From: an uncultured Clostridia bacterium
GTDB lineage: Bacteria; Bacillota; Clostridia; Oscillospirales; Acutalibacteraceae
Direction of reading: 5' to 3'
NCBI GenBank assembly: GCA_944412495.1
Contig: CALYBL010000001.1
Span: 1-55,727, forward strand
DNA: 55,727 nt
Part shown: piece after piece, positions 47,901 to 54,749 of the stretch
Position numbering within the stretch: the stretch's first letter is position 1
Layout of the letters: every line of letters begins with the position of its first letter
The notes under the pieces: model-generated
What the model saw: only the letters and a program-made list of their open reading frames with translations
Database searches by the model: none
Told to the model about the DNA's origin: nothing
Position numbers and translations under genes: made by a program

Positions 47901-49494
47901 CCGCATATTGCACCCCGCTGCCACTAAGGTAGCAATATAAGCCGGTAACGGTATGTCCGTTGGCGTCAAACGAGCCAAAGAACGGTTTGCTACTGTCTGT
48001 GCCAATCGGCTCCCAACCCTGACCATCGTTATAAAACGCTCCGCCTTCGGTAAAATCCGCCTCGGTGAATACAATATCCGTCACCATCAGAAAATGGGCG
48101 TCCAGATACTTCCGCACATTGTTCAAATGGGCTTTGTTTGCAATCCGATAAGGATTATAAAGGGTTCCTGTTCCGCCCGCAAATTCAGTTGTATTCTCTA
48201 TACCGTCCTCTCCACCATGTGGTACCGTTTGTAAGGTTGGAAATGGGTAGGCGTTTCCCTCAACGAGTTCCCATACTGTATCAAAATCAAAGCCGACAAA
48301 GGTTTCCTGACTTTTCAGTTGTTCAAATGTACACCGTGTAGTGGTATCGGATCCGACGCAAACGCCATTGTGTGTTGCCTCCCAATAATAACAGTTACTA
48401 AATGTCCCCTTGTCGCTATTGTATCCTGCAATACCGCCTGCATAGGAAGGGGAAGAGGAAGCGGTGAAGCTAAAGGCAGCTGACACACTGCCGATGTTGT
48501 AGCAGTTATTGATCGTGCCGCTATTGTATCCCGCAATACCGCCTGCGTAGGAATGAGAAGAGACGGAGGAGTAGGGAGCTGTAAAGGCAGACGACACGCT
48601 ACCTATATTATAACAATTACTGATCGTGCCGCTATTGTATCCCGCAATACCGCCCGCGTAGGAATGAGAAGAGACAGAGGAATAAGGAGTTGTAAAGACA
48701 GATGACACGCTACCCATATTATAACAATTACCGATCATACCGCTATTGTATCCCACGATACCGCTTGCATAGGAATAGGATTGATTGACAGAAGAAGTAT
48801 AGGTAGAGGTAGAGGCGGCTGATACGCCGCCCATGTTGTAACAGTTACCGATCAATCCCCCATAAGCATTATATCCCGCAATACCGCCTGCGCAGGAAAA
48901 AGCAGGGTCGTCAGTAGAGGTGGTAGCCGACACACTGCCCATGTTATAACAGTTGCTGATCATGCCACTATTGTATCCCGCGATACCGCCTGCATAGGAA
49001 GCATCAGATGAGTAGTTAGACGTGGAGGTAGGGGTAGAGGAAGCAGATATGTTTCCACCTAACAAGCCAAGGTTTTGAATAGTCCCTGTACTATACCCAA
49101 ATAACCCAGCGTAAATTTTTCCTTCACCATTCTGATGACAGAGCAGTCCTGTTATCGTATGAGAGTCCCCATCAAACTGTCCTTCGAAAGGAGTGCTTTC
49201 TGTGCCGATTGGCTCCCAGCCGTGTACGCCATCATAGAAATCGCCGCCCTCTTCAAAATCTGCTGTAGTAAATTGAATATCAGCTATCATGCGGAAATGG
49301 GCATCTAAATAGAAGCGCACATTGTCCAAATGCGTGGCAGTTTCTACCAAATAAGGGTTTTCCGCCGTACCGTTGCCTCCCGCAAATTCTGTCGTGTTTT
49401 CTGCCGATACAGAGCTTACGCCCACCGGAACTGCCGTAGTCAGCGTTAGCATCGTCAGTAGCACGGCAAGCAAACGCTTAGTAAAAATTCTCAT
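44977..49494 (-). CDS. Giant surface protein: GLUG repeats, seven Ig-like repeats, cohesin, dockerin
   Basis: The 1505-aa precursor begins with a signal peptide (about 1-31). Two large beta-helix blocks of GLUG repeats follow (about 32-425 and 430-770; units like YAGGIAGYNSGMISNCYN, each block opening ENTTEFAGG and LDAHF.M..DI). Then come seven Ig-like modules of about 75 aa (about 775-1295; pattern YxEGxxxDxxGxxVTAxYxNGTSE), a cohesin (about 1300-1435; VGDTVSVTVSVKRNPGIAGFRHTL) and a dockerin (about 1440-1500; loops DLTGDKTLGMKD and DVNEDDEIDLSD). GLUG domains occur in adhesins. It is probably a long fibre-like adhesin with assembly modules. AAGGAGAGG precedes the ATG. Confidence 0.9.
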   Translation of the reverse strand: MRIFTKRLLAVLLTMLTLTTAVPVGVSSVSAENTTEFAGGNGTAENPYLVETATHLDNVRFYLDAHFRMIADIQFTTADFEEGGDFYDGVHGWEPIGTESTPFEGQFDGDSHTITGLLCHQNGEGKIYAGLFGYSTGTIQNLGLLGGNISASSTPTSTSNYSSDASYAGGIAGYNSGMISNCYNMGSVSATTSTDDPAFSCAGGIAGYNAYGGLIGNCYNMGGVSAASTSTYTSSVNQSYSYASGIVGYNSGMIGNCYNMGSVSSVFTTPYSSVSSHSYAGGIAGYNSGTISNCYNIGSVSSAFTAPYSSVSSHSYAGGIAGYNSGTINNCYNIGSVSAAFSFTASSSPSYAGGIAGYNSDKGTFSNCYYWEATHNGVCVGSDTTTRCTFEQLKSQETFVGFDFDTVWELVEGNAYPFPTLQTVPHGGEDGIENTTEFAGGTGTLYNPYRIANKAHLNNVRKYLDAHFLMVTDIVFTEADFTEGGAFYNDGQGWEPIGTDSSKPFFGSFDANGHTVTGLYCYLSGSGVQYAGLFGYNQGFIQNLGLVDGNISVKAARSCAGSVSGSNSGTISNCYNTGSVSATTTSPTFSYAGGIAGYNSGIIGSCYNTGGVSATTTASGDCNSYAGGIAGQGNADNCYNTGSVSAVNSASGSYYYCYSYAGGITGQGSAYNCYNTGHVTAENTFSYHSWVYVGGIAGRGSAVNCYYLVDVVNTGEGTQCTMRQLQRQSTFIGFDFDAIWEIDDYREYAYPQLKMNRQERIQSIDLLTPPTNNQVVEGCQPDLSGATVKITYTDGKTVSVDATLQMLAELDVNRTGMQAIHFAYGGQKTEETVNIEVIPRAITSISVSALPEKTTYVQGQTVNPDGGILTIYYNDATSETVTLDKAQLSYTTDQPGTVIATVEYQGHTTTFTIEVIERKVQSLSLVKPQKLSYIEGQSLDLTGMKVTAVYNDGTSEIIEDFTYEGYQPTIGTHTVTVTYEECKVEFTVSVVAKKMIGIQVTKLPTKLTYLEGEVFDPAGMVVTAQYNNGTSETIEEYNVSGYDSAPGSKIIRVEYQGKSVTFTVNVRARSLESIEITKQPDKTEYIEGQELDTDGLVVTAHYDNGTSEPVTGYSTAGYTGEIGMQTVVVTYQGKTASFSVRVIARIVTGLEIQHLPNKTDYLEGDEFEPDGLVVILIYNDGSTEETNDYTLTGYSSLPGLKTISVMCEGQTAQFQVTVQAKTLTHITITYPEKLNYYVNEEFVPDGLTVTAHYDNGKAVELDEEEYALNGFDSKAPGNKTITVTYEGKTQTFSVSVMERPTPEASYSISSDRGRVGDTVSVTVSVKRNPGIAGFRHTLQFDPAVLKFVSVEGKEILQPGNLVVNEEQAGSGQITLVWFNPTDLEADGELYTLTFEILEGAAEGSSDVTLSFEDKDNQNAAGEYVFFQVKSGGVEVVDYILGDLTGDKTLGMKDVLLLAQVVSGQDIELTEKQRLAADVNEDDEIDLSDVILLSQWLLDAPIRNKG
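47450..49060 (-). repeat. GLUG coding repeats
   Basis: At least ten units of about 100-130 bases share AATACCGCCTGCATAGGAA-type sequence on the plus strand. Those at about 48535-48770 are nearly identical to each other. They provide substrate for slippage or recombination. Confidence 0.65.
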
Positions 49495-49541
49495 GGTTTG
49501 CCTCTCCTTTTCGGTTTTCTATATGTAACAAAACTGCATAG

Positions 49542-49886
49542 TTAGAATGTTATCGACGCCAAATATTCCAACAATTCCTGTAACTGCACCGTATCCAAAG
49601 GACAGATATCATCGTTGACAATACCGGTCTCCACGGCATTCTTAAGATAATGGATTTGATCCCTTGATAGTTGGAAATCTTCCCCGTCAGGCATCGCCTG
49701 TAGCCATCGAGCTTCTATTTGATTTATAGTCCCCTGAATCATATTCACTTGATTGATATCTGACAGCCGTCTATGTTCCTCTGCCTCCAGATATTTTTTC
49801 TCTATTTTCAGACTGTTTTTGTACCATGCTGTGACATCGCCTATTAGTTTAAAATATTTTGAGTCCATTTTTACTTTGTTCGCCAT
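49542..49886 (-). CDS. Unknown 114-aa protein of the surface operon
   Basis: The product (MANKVKMDSKYFKLIGDVTAWYKNSLKIEKKYLE...) is predicted mostly helical, without signal peptide or membrane helix. Mid-protein it has NMIQGTINQIEARWLQAMPDGEDFQL. I recognise no family. AGGAG lies ten bases before the ATG. It is second in the operon, 47 bases before the giant surface gene, with no terminator between. A cytoplasmic regulatory or export-accessory role is possible but unsupported. Confidence 0.7.
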   Translation of the reverse strand: MANKVKMDSKYFKLIGDVTAWYKNSLKIEKKYLEAEEHRRLSDINQVNMIQGTINQIEARWLQAMPDGEDFQLSRDQIHYLKNAVETGIVNDDICPLDTVQLQELLEYLASITF

Positions 49887-49901
49887 TTTGTTTTCTCCTA
49901 T

Positions 49902-50141
49902 TTAACCGACTTTAATATATCGAGAGTGGTTGTTCTTTCCACGCTCAACAGGCTTAATGCCGTCAACCCGGCCTTCCCTGACTTCATTCGCAAAATATTT
50001 TCCAAAGGATATTCGCTCTCCTTTTTTCAATGCCTCCCATTCACACTCCATGAATAAAGATTTCAACTCAAAGGCACGATTTGTAGGTAGGGTTGTTTGG
50101 ATCATCCCTCTTGCTTTTTGCATCCATTTTTCATAGTCCAT
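49902..50141 (-). CDS. DUF1413-type small protein, first gene of the surface operon
   Basis: The 79-aa product has FELKSLFMECEWEALKKGERISFGKYFANEVREGRVDGIKPV, which fits DUF1413 (short proteins with a G-D/E-R core and a C-terminal GIKP/YxK tail, seen on Clostridia mobile elements). An in-frame GTG at 50159 is possible, but the ATG is more natural. It starts 57 bases from the left inverted repeat, so it would be the first gene read when the upstream promoter faces left. Confidence 0.7.
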   Translation of the reverse strand: MDYEKWMQKARGMIQTTLPTNRAFELKSLFMECEWEALKKGERISFGKYFANEVREGRVDGIKPVERGKNNHSRYIKVG

Positions 50142-50197
50142 ATTTCCATCTGTCCCCACACATTACTGACTATGTATACGTATGCCCATGCTAAGCA

Positions 50198-50223
50198 ACA
50201 TAAACGGCATTATGTTATAAAAG
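50198..50223 (+). repeat. Left inverted repeat of the invertible segment
   Basis: Contains ACATAAACGGCATTATGTT and then ATAAAAG. It matches the reverse complement of 50451-50476 at 25 of 26 positions. Within it, AACATAA and TTATGTT (50197-50216) are perfect mirrored arms around the six-base core ACGGCA, the layout of a tyrosine-recombinase crossover site. Confidence 0.92.
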
Positions 50224-50300
50224 CGGCAGCAATTTGCTGTGTATGATTGCCGTACTCGAAAAAAGCCGCAAATACAAACTAAAAATAGATGCAGTAACCC

Positions 50301-50332
50301 AAGCCTTTTCGAAAATTCCTTTGAAAAGGCTT
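50301..50332. other. Hairpin inside the invertible segment
   Basis: AAGCCTTTTC and GAAAAGGCTT form a perfect 10-bp stem with a 12-base loop. There is no T-run on either strand, so it is not a standard terminator. It lies upstream of the promoter and could be a protein-binding site or block back-transcription. Confidence 0.6.
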
Positions 50333-50393
50333 ATTCGTGCTGTTCTCTCTTGACAACAATCCGTAAAAACCATACTTTTCTTCGTCAAACTGC

Positions 50394-50422
50394 TTGTAAT
50401 TTCTTCTAAGCCATGATATAAT
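50394..50422 (+). promoter_or_regulatory. Sigma-A promoter inside the invertible segment
   Basis: TTGTAA at 50394-50399, a 17-base spacer and TATAAT at 50417-50422. It reads rightward toward the right inverted repeat and then the terminator at 50481. After inversion it would lie about 110 bases before the DUF1413 gene. Confidence 0.87.
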
Positions 50423-50450
50423 AAAATAAACAAAATGGGTTTGGTATGTC

Positions 50451-50476
50451 CTTTTACAACATAATGCCGTTTATGT
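50451..50476 (-). repeat. Right inverted repeat of the invertible segment
   Basis: Reads CTTTTACAACATAATGCCGT and then TTATGT on the plus strand. It is the reverse complement of the left repeat with one difference (A/G at position 20). Confidence 0.92.
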
Positions 50477-50480
50477 ACTC

Positions 50481-50505
50481 AGCCGCCTTTTAGGGCGGCT
50501 TTTTT
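50481..50505 (+). terminator. Terminator facing the invertible promoter
   Basis: AGCCGCC and GGCGGCT pair around a loop, then TTTTT. It works only for plus-strand transcripts. It stands five bases outside the right repeat, so in the present orientation transcription ends almost at once and does not run antisense into the recombinase gene. Confidence 0.9.
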
Positions 50506-51350
50506 CATAGGATCAGCCGCATATTTTCCATTCGTCGGCGATGTTCATTTCCAGTAGAAACGATATAAATTCTTGTGGTGTTGATACTGCTGTGGCCTAA
50601 AATATCGGCAAGCTTGGCGATATCCTTTTCGATCCCATAAAACACACGGGCAAACAAATGCCGCAAATTATGGGGAAACACTTTCTGCGGATTTACCCCG
50701 GCCTGCTCGCAAAGGCCTTTCATTTCCCGCCAGATGTTGGTGCGGCTCATCGATCTACCCGTTCTTGTAATGAAAATTGCACCTGATGTTATCCCTTGCT
50801 CCGCAGCATAGCGGAGCAGTTTCTTTTGCAGTTCTTTAACAATAAAAACCGACCGTGTTTTGCCCTTGAGGGAAACGACCGCCTCGCCACTTCTGACTGC
50901 TTCCACCGTTATGTATTGCAGTTCGCTGACGCGGATACCCGTCCCGCATATCGTCTGCAAGATGAGGTTCAGCCGCTCGTTGCCTTTTTGCTTTGCCGTA
51001 TTCACCAGCCGCATGTACTCCGCTTTGGTCAGCTCCTTTTCTTCGGAACAGTAGATCTGCCGCTGAAGCTTGATGGATTTCACCCTGCAATCTGACCAGC
51101 CTAAAAACACAAACAGGTTGTTGAGACTGGCCAGCATGGAGTTGATACTGCGGACAGCATAGCTTTCGGAAAGCAGTTTGCTCTTGTAAGCAATGACCGT
51201 TTCCTTGGTGACCTCTGCGCCGTTTTGGTACGCAGCAAACGCCCGCACATCCCGCAGATATTTTGCTATGGTGTTTTCGCTTTTCTCTTCACTCCTGAGA
51301 TATGTGGAAAAATCCGCAATCCATTTTTCTGTTAAAATTCGTCCTTTCAT
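50505..51350 (-). CDS. Tyrosine recombinase, likely DNA invertase of the adjacent switch
   Basis: The 281-aa XerC/D-like enzyme has an N-terminal SAM-like core-binding domain (about 6-85; FSTYLRSEEKSENTIAKYLRDVRAFAAY) and a catalytic domain with the first Arg in GTGIRVSELQY (about 135-145), the Lys region SLKGKTRSV, HNLRHLFARVF (about 225-235; H and second R), LGHSSINTTRIY (about 248-259; final His and nucleophile Tyr). All catalytic residues are present. Its stop lies 29 bases from the right inverted repeat. GGAGG precedes the ATG. Such a position is typical for enzymes that flip a neighbouring promoter; it could instead integrate the element. Confidence 0.9.
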   Translation of the reverse strand: MKGRILTEKWIADFSTYLRSEEKSENTIAKYLRDVRAFAAYQNGAEVTKETVIAYKSKLLSESYAVRSINSMLASLNNLFVFLGWSDCRVKSIKLQRQIYCSEEKELTKAEYMRLVNTAKQKGNERLNLILQTICGTGIRVSELQYITVEAVRSGEAVVSLKGKTRSVFIVKELQKKLLRYAAEQGITSGAIFITRTGRSMSRTNIWREMKGLCEQAGVNPQKVFPHNLRHLFARVFYGIEKDIAKLADILGHSSINTTRIYIVSTGNEHRRRMENMRLIL

Positions 51351-51465
51351 CTCGATTTACCTCCGGATATCTATTTTATCCGAAAAGTATGATCTAAGAA
51401 TTGTCCTCTCCATTTTAGGAAAGGGCAGCTCTTGCATCGAATGTGTGGATTTCGGACATAAAGAC

Positions 51466-51513
51466 AGCCCCGATGGGTCAGCAGTACGTTCTGCTTTCCC
51501 GGCGGGGCTTTTT
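51466..51513 (+). terminator. Plus-strand terminator upstream of the recombinase
   Basis: AGCCCCG pairs with CGGGGCT, with a smaller hairpin CAGCAG...CTGCT in the loop, then TTTTT. Nothing obvious on the plus strand needs ending here, so it may stop antisense transcription across the recombinase gene. Confidence 0.65.
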
Positions 51514-51562
51514 GCGTTTATGGGCAATTTTAGAGTTGCTTTTCATCCCACTCAAAAAGTGA

Positions 51563-51568
51563 TATAAT
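51563..51568 (+). promoter_or_regulatory. Extended -10 element for the sigma-like gene
   Basis: TGATATAAT gives a TGn-extended -10 (TATAAT at 51563-51568). The -35 at 17 bases is poor (TTTTCA). It lies 87 bases before the gene. Confidence 0.55.
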
Positions 51569-51654
51569 ATTTTCTACTTTTGAAGGAACAATAGATTTCT
51601 TTTGTGTCGATTATTTAATGGAGAGATTAACTCTCCGGAAAGGAGGCACAAAAT

Positions 51655-52560
51655 ATGCCGATATTATTGAAAAGACCAAACGGTGAGATCACGCCGTTTC
51701 GCAATGCGGACCTTATCCCCGCATTCTATTTTATCCCGAAATCCATTTTGGACAGGTGCGGTTCAGAGCTGAACAGCATTCCACGCAATCCGAGAAAGCT
51801 ATTGCGAAGTTGGGACGCAATCGCTATGGTGGAAAGTGATTTGTTTCTGCTTGCTATTATTGACGCTTATGCATTTATGGTCTGGCCATTTATGGGACTG
51901 GGGGCAAAGCGTGAAATCTATTCCGGCTATGAGCCGTCTTGGATTTATGCCCACACAGCGCCATATTGGATTCAGGAATTGCAGGAGGAAAAGATTCTTC
52001 CGAAAGCAAAGGAGTTGTTAAAGAACGGAGGTGTGGATGAAACCTTCGGCTATGTGTCGGAAGAAGAAATCTCTGATCTGTTCAGCTGGCTTGTTCCGCA
52101 GACAATGGCGCACCACAATATGAATGTTGTCATTGATGCCGCAAAGGAGTTCCGCTGTTTTGAAGATTTTGATTATCGGAACAGCCGGCAAAAAATCGAC
52201 CATTACCGCAAGTGGTATCACACTCGTGTAAAGAATATCACGGTTGAATCTTTAGAGGAAATCAAAGAACGGTATGCCGAAAACAATGACGGTATGGACT
52301 GGGACATCCCCGATGAAGACAGCGATATGAACCGTACCGTTTTAGAGCCGATGGCGGTAACCGAGTTTTTAGCTTCGCTCAGCAAAACGGACAGGCAAAT
52401 TCTTACAATGCGTATGGAGGGCATAACGCTTGAAAAAATTGCTAAAAAGCTTGGATTCAAAACGCACAGCGCCGTTCACAAGCGCATCCGAAAAATCGGC
52501 TTGGCTTACGAAAAATACAGCGGCGAAGATTTTGGGTTCAGCCAAAAGAAAATCATCTGA
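51655..52560 (+). CDS. Mobile-element sigma-70-like regulator
   Basis: The 301-aa protein has a C-terminal region-4-type helix-turn-helix (TEFLASLSKTDRQILTMRMEGITLEKIAKKLGFKTHSAVHKRIRKI, about 242-288). The N-terminal part (FRNADLIPAFYFIPKSILDR, LRSWDAIAMVESDLFLLAIID) is of a kind found on Clostridia integrative elements and has no clear enzyme motif. It probably controls element genes. GGAAAGGAGG precedes the ATG. Confidence 0.75.
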   Translation: MPILLKRPNGEITPFRNADLIPAFYFIPKSILDRCGSELNSIPRNPRKLLRSWDAIAMVESDLFLLAIIDAYAFMVWPFMGLGAKREIYSGYEPSWIYAHTAPYWIQELQEEKILPKAKELLKNGGVDETFGYVSEEEISDLFSWLVPQTMAHHNMNVVIDAAKEFRCFEDFDYRNSRQKIDHYRKWYHTRVKNITVESLEEIKERYAENNDGMDWDIPDEDSDMNRTVLEPMAVTEFLASLSKTDRQILTMRMEGITLEKIAKKLGFKTHSAVHKRIRKIGLAYEKYSGEDFGFSQKKII

Positions 52561-52630
52561 TAACACCTGTGGATGTAAAAATCGGCAGGTGTTGTTTTTT
52601 TGCCCAAAAACAGACTGGAGGAATTAAATT

Positions 52631-52937
52631 ATGAGAGCATATTCATCATTAAGACAGATGCAGGATTCAGGCATCTGCGTTGACAACTATAAAACAAACG
52701 AGAGTGACGGTGTTTTTTCTGCAAGACTTGATTACAAACGCTGGGGCAAGAACCGCAATATCCTTGCTTACTTTACTTTTGAAAATGGCAATAAGGTCAT
52801 GGCTTCCGCTTGGCAGAACACCGGCTATCTCGGTATTCCCTGAGATTGAAGAAGGAACAATGCTGACTCTCACTTTTGAGAGGGCGAAGAACGGTATTTC
52901 CTATTTGAGAAAGGTTGAGAGAAAAGAAGGACAGTAA
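52631..52937 (+). pseudogene. Small conserved element protein, broken by a frameshift
   Basis: The first frame gives MRAYSSLRQMQDSG... ending ASAWQNTGYLGIP and stops at 52843. The next frame continues without loss as EIEEGTMLTLTFERAKNGISYLRKVERKEGQ to 52937. Removing one C from the CCC at about 52838 restores a 101-aa protein whose second half makes sense only as a continuation. It is either a real one-base insertion or a sequencing error. GGAGG before the ATG. Confidence 0.72.
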
Positions 52938-52963
52938 TGCGTGTCTCATACTGTAACAAGCAG

Positions 52964-53013
52964 GGAACTTGTACGGCAAGTTCCAACTCAAATTTTTAGG
53001 GAGTCCCCTAAAA
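52964..53013 (+). other. Candidate origin of transfer (oriT)
   Basis: Two perfect 8-bp hairpins: GGAACTTG/CAAGTTCC (52964-52984) and TTTTAGGG/CCCTAAAA (52994-53013), with no T-runs, directly upstream of mobC and the relaxase gene. This position and structure are typical of oriT sites on mobilizable elements. The nick site is not identified. Confidence 0.62.
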
Positions 53014-53040
53014 CCCCTAAACGAAAGGAATGATATATCT

Positions 53041-53412
53041 ATGAATAGGAACCAAAAAGAAAAGCTTGCCCGGATCGAGATTCGGGTGAGGTCAAAAGAT
53101 AAGGACAAAATCAAGCAAATCGCAGATAAATGCGGTTTACGATTGAGCGAATATGTTGTGCAGAGGGCATTGGGCTACGCACCGAAAGCGGTGCAGCCCG
53201 ATGTCTTTTTTCATTTCTACAGCAAATTGTGCGAGCTGTGTAATTCCTCAGAAATCACACCTGAAACAGAAAACAAACTTCTTGCGCTGATTGATGAAAT
53301 TCATTCGGAACTTCTATTGCCTGAAAAGGAAACCATAACACAAATTAAAAACGGAATTGAGGTGAGCGACGAATGGCAACCACCGGATTCTGGCCCGTCA
53401 AATCCCGATTAA
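53041..53412 (+). CDS. mobC: MobC-type relaxosome accessory protein
   Basis: The 123-aa protein has a ribbon-helix-helix-like start (KLARIEIRVRSKDKDKIKQIADKCGLRLSEYVVQRALG, about 5-42), as in MobC proteins that bind oriT and help the relaxase nick. The rest is helical. It overlaps the relaxase gene by 40 bases. GAAAGGA precedes the ATG; the longer frame from 52969 runs through the candidate oriT and is not supported. Confidence 0.82.
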   Translation: MNRNQKEKLARIEIRVRSKDKDKIKQIADKCGLRLSEYVVQRALGYAPKAVQPDVFFHFYSKLCELCNSSEITPETENKLLALIDEIHSELLLPEKETITQIKNGIEVSDEWQPPDSGPSNPD

Positions 53413-54749
53413 AGGAAGTGATTAGCTATGCGGAAAATCCCGATAAAACCACCGATAAAAAGTTCTTGGACGAGGACTTATATGCGGCACTATGCTATGT
53501 GGAGAACGACCGTAAAACCGACAAAACAATGTATGTGTCGGGTATCAACTGCCCGAAGCAGAGAACCTATGAGGTGATGATGGCAACCAAGCGGCGGTAC
53601 GGCAAGCTAGGCGGGAATGTCGCTTATCACGGGTATCAGAGCTTTGTATCCGGCGAAGTCACACCGGAGGAAGCGCACAAAATCGGGCTGGAAACGGCAA
53701 GGCGTATGTGGGGCGGAGACTTCGAAGTTGTTGTCACCACTCACCTGAACACGGATAATCTGCACAACCATTTTGTAGTAAACTCTGTATCGTTTCGCAC
53801 CGGCAGGAAGTTTGAAAACCATATCTCCGACCATTACAGGCTGCGGGAAATTTCCGATGAGATATGCCGTGAGCGTGGAAAGGTTGTGCTTGCACCGAGC
53901 AAATTCACAGGCAGTAAAAAGAAAGACTATTGGATTCACAAAAACGGCGGCCTGACGCACCGGGATATGCTGCGGCGGGATATGGACGAAGCCATATCCA
54001 AAACCACCAACTGGAAAGCCTTCGACTTGTATCTGAAAAATCTCGGCTACAGCTATGCAAGAAACAACGATTACCGTCATCCCTCCATTATCGCTCCCGG
54101 GTGGAAGCAGCCCGTGCGTATCGACTCTCTCGGCGAACAATACACGCAGGAGAAGATACGGCAAAGGCTGATACAGAACCAGCGGAAGCCGGAACTGTAT
54201 GTAATCGTGTACCCCGAACAGAAACGGAATCCGCTGTTAGCCCTTGAATACGAAATGAAGAAATTGCAGCGGATGGATACCGTTACGCTGCTGTTTGAGA
54301 TTTTTATTACTTTGCTTAAAATCTGCACGGGCAGCAATATCGAACAGCAAAACAACCGCCTGTTATCTCCGATGATGCGGGCGGAGGTGCGGAAGCTGGA
54401 CAGATATATGGAAGAATACAGGCTCCTTTGCGACAACCACATTGAGTCGCCAAAGGAGCTTTTGTTGTTTCAGGAGGATTTGATTGCAAAAATCACCGCA
54501 TTGGAAAAGAAGCGCTATGCCTTGCGGTTAAAAATCCGCCGTGCCAAAACGCCGGAAGATGAAGCTGTCTTAAAAGAGGAGGCAAAAGAAATCACCAAAC
54601 ACATTACTCCTCTGCGAAAGCGGAGAGATATCGCCCTGCGTATCGAGGAGCATATTCCGAGAATCAAGGAATTACTTGACACAGAGCGGCAAATCGAGAT
54701 AAAGCAAAACAATTTGAATAGGAAGAAAGAACGAGGTTTTGAACGATGA
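53373..54749 (+). CDS. Relaxase / mobilization nuclease (MobA/VirD2-like)
   Basis: The 458-aa protein has an N-terminal relaxase domain: KSRLKEVISYAENPDKT (about 10-26), MYVSGINCP (about 50-58), YHGYQSF (about 85-91) and the metal-binding three-His motif HLNTDNLHNHFVVNSV (about 123-138). The C-terminal half is highly charged and helical (about 320-450). It nicks oriT and leads the strand to a recipient. No type IV secretion genes are in the window, so the element is either mobilizable or continues to the right. GAGG lies ten bases before the ATG. Confidence 0.9.
   Translation: MATTGFWPVKSRLKEVISYAENPDKTTDKKFLDEDLYAALCYVENDRKTDKTMYVSGINCPKQRTYEVMMATKRRYGKLGGNVAYHGYQSFVSGEVTPEEAHKIGLETARRMWGGDFEVVVTTHLNTDNLHNHFVVNSVSFRTGRKFENHISDHYRLREISDEICRERGKVVLAPSKFTGSKKKDYWIHKNGGLTHRDMLRRDMDEAISKTTNWKAFDLYLKNLGYSYARNNDYRHPSIIAPGWKQPVRIDSLGEQYTQEKIRQRLIQNQRKPELYVIVYPEQKRNPLLALEYEMKKLQRMDTVTLLFEIFITLLKICTGSNIEQQNNRLLSPMMRAEVRKLDRYMEEYRLLCDNHIESPKELLLFQEDLIAKITALEKKRYALRLKIRRAKTPEDEAVLKEEAKEITKHITPLRKRRDIALRIEEHIPRIKELLDTERQIEIKQNNLNRKKERGFER

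Larger units (their letters stand above)
50224..50450. promoter_or_regulatory. Invertible promoter segment (OFF orientation as assembled)
   Basis: A 227-bp interval bounded by inverted repeats with a tyrosine recombinase 29 bases beyond. It contains one strong promoter pointing right and a 10-bp-stem hairpin (50301-50332). No gene fits inside. Site-specific inversion would turn the promoter toward the five-gene surface operon on the left. This structure is that of a phase-variation switch; the flipping itself is inferred. Confidence 0.85.
51351..51654. other. Intergenic region between recombinase and sigma-like gene
   Basis: Divergent promoter region of about 300 bases. It contains a hairpin at 51466-51513 (AGCCCCG/CGGGGCT then TTTTT, plus strand) and an extended -10 at 51563. 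A heptad-rich stretch TTAACTCTCC/GGAGAGATTAA near 51620-51645 may be a regulator site. Confidence 0.5.

Noticed and set aside
47450-49060. Regularly spaced repeats considered as a CRISPR array.
   Set aside because: They are in-frame coding GLUG repeats without unique spacers of constant length.
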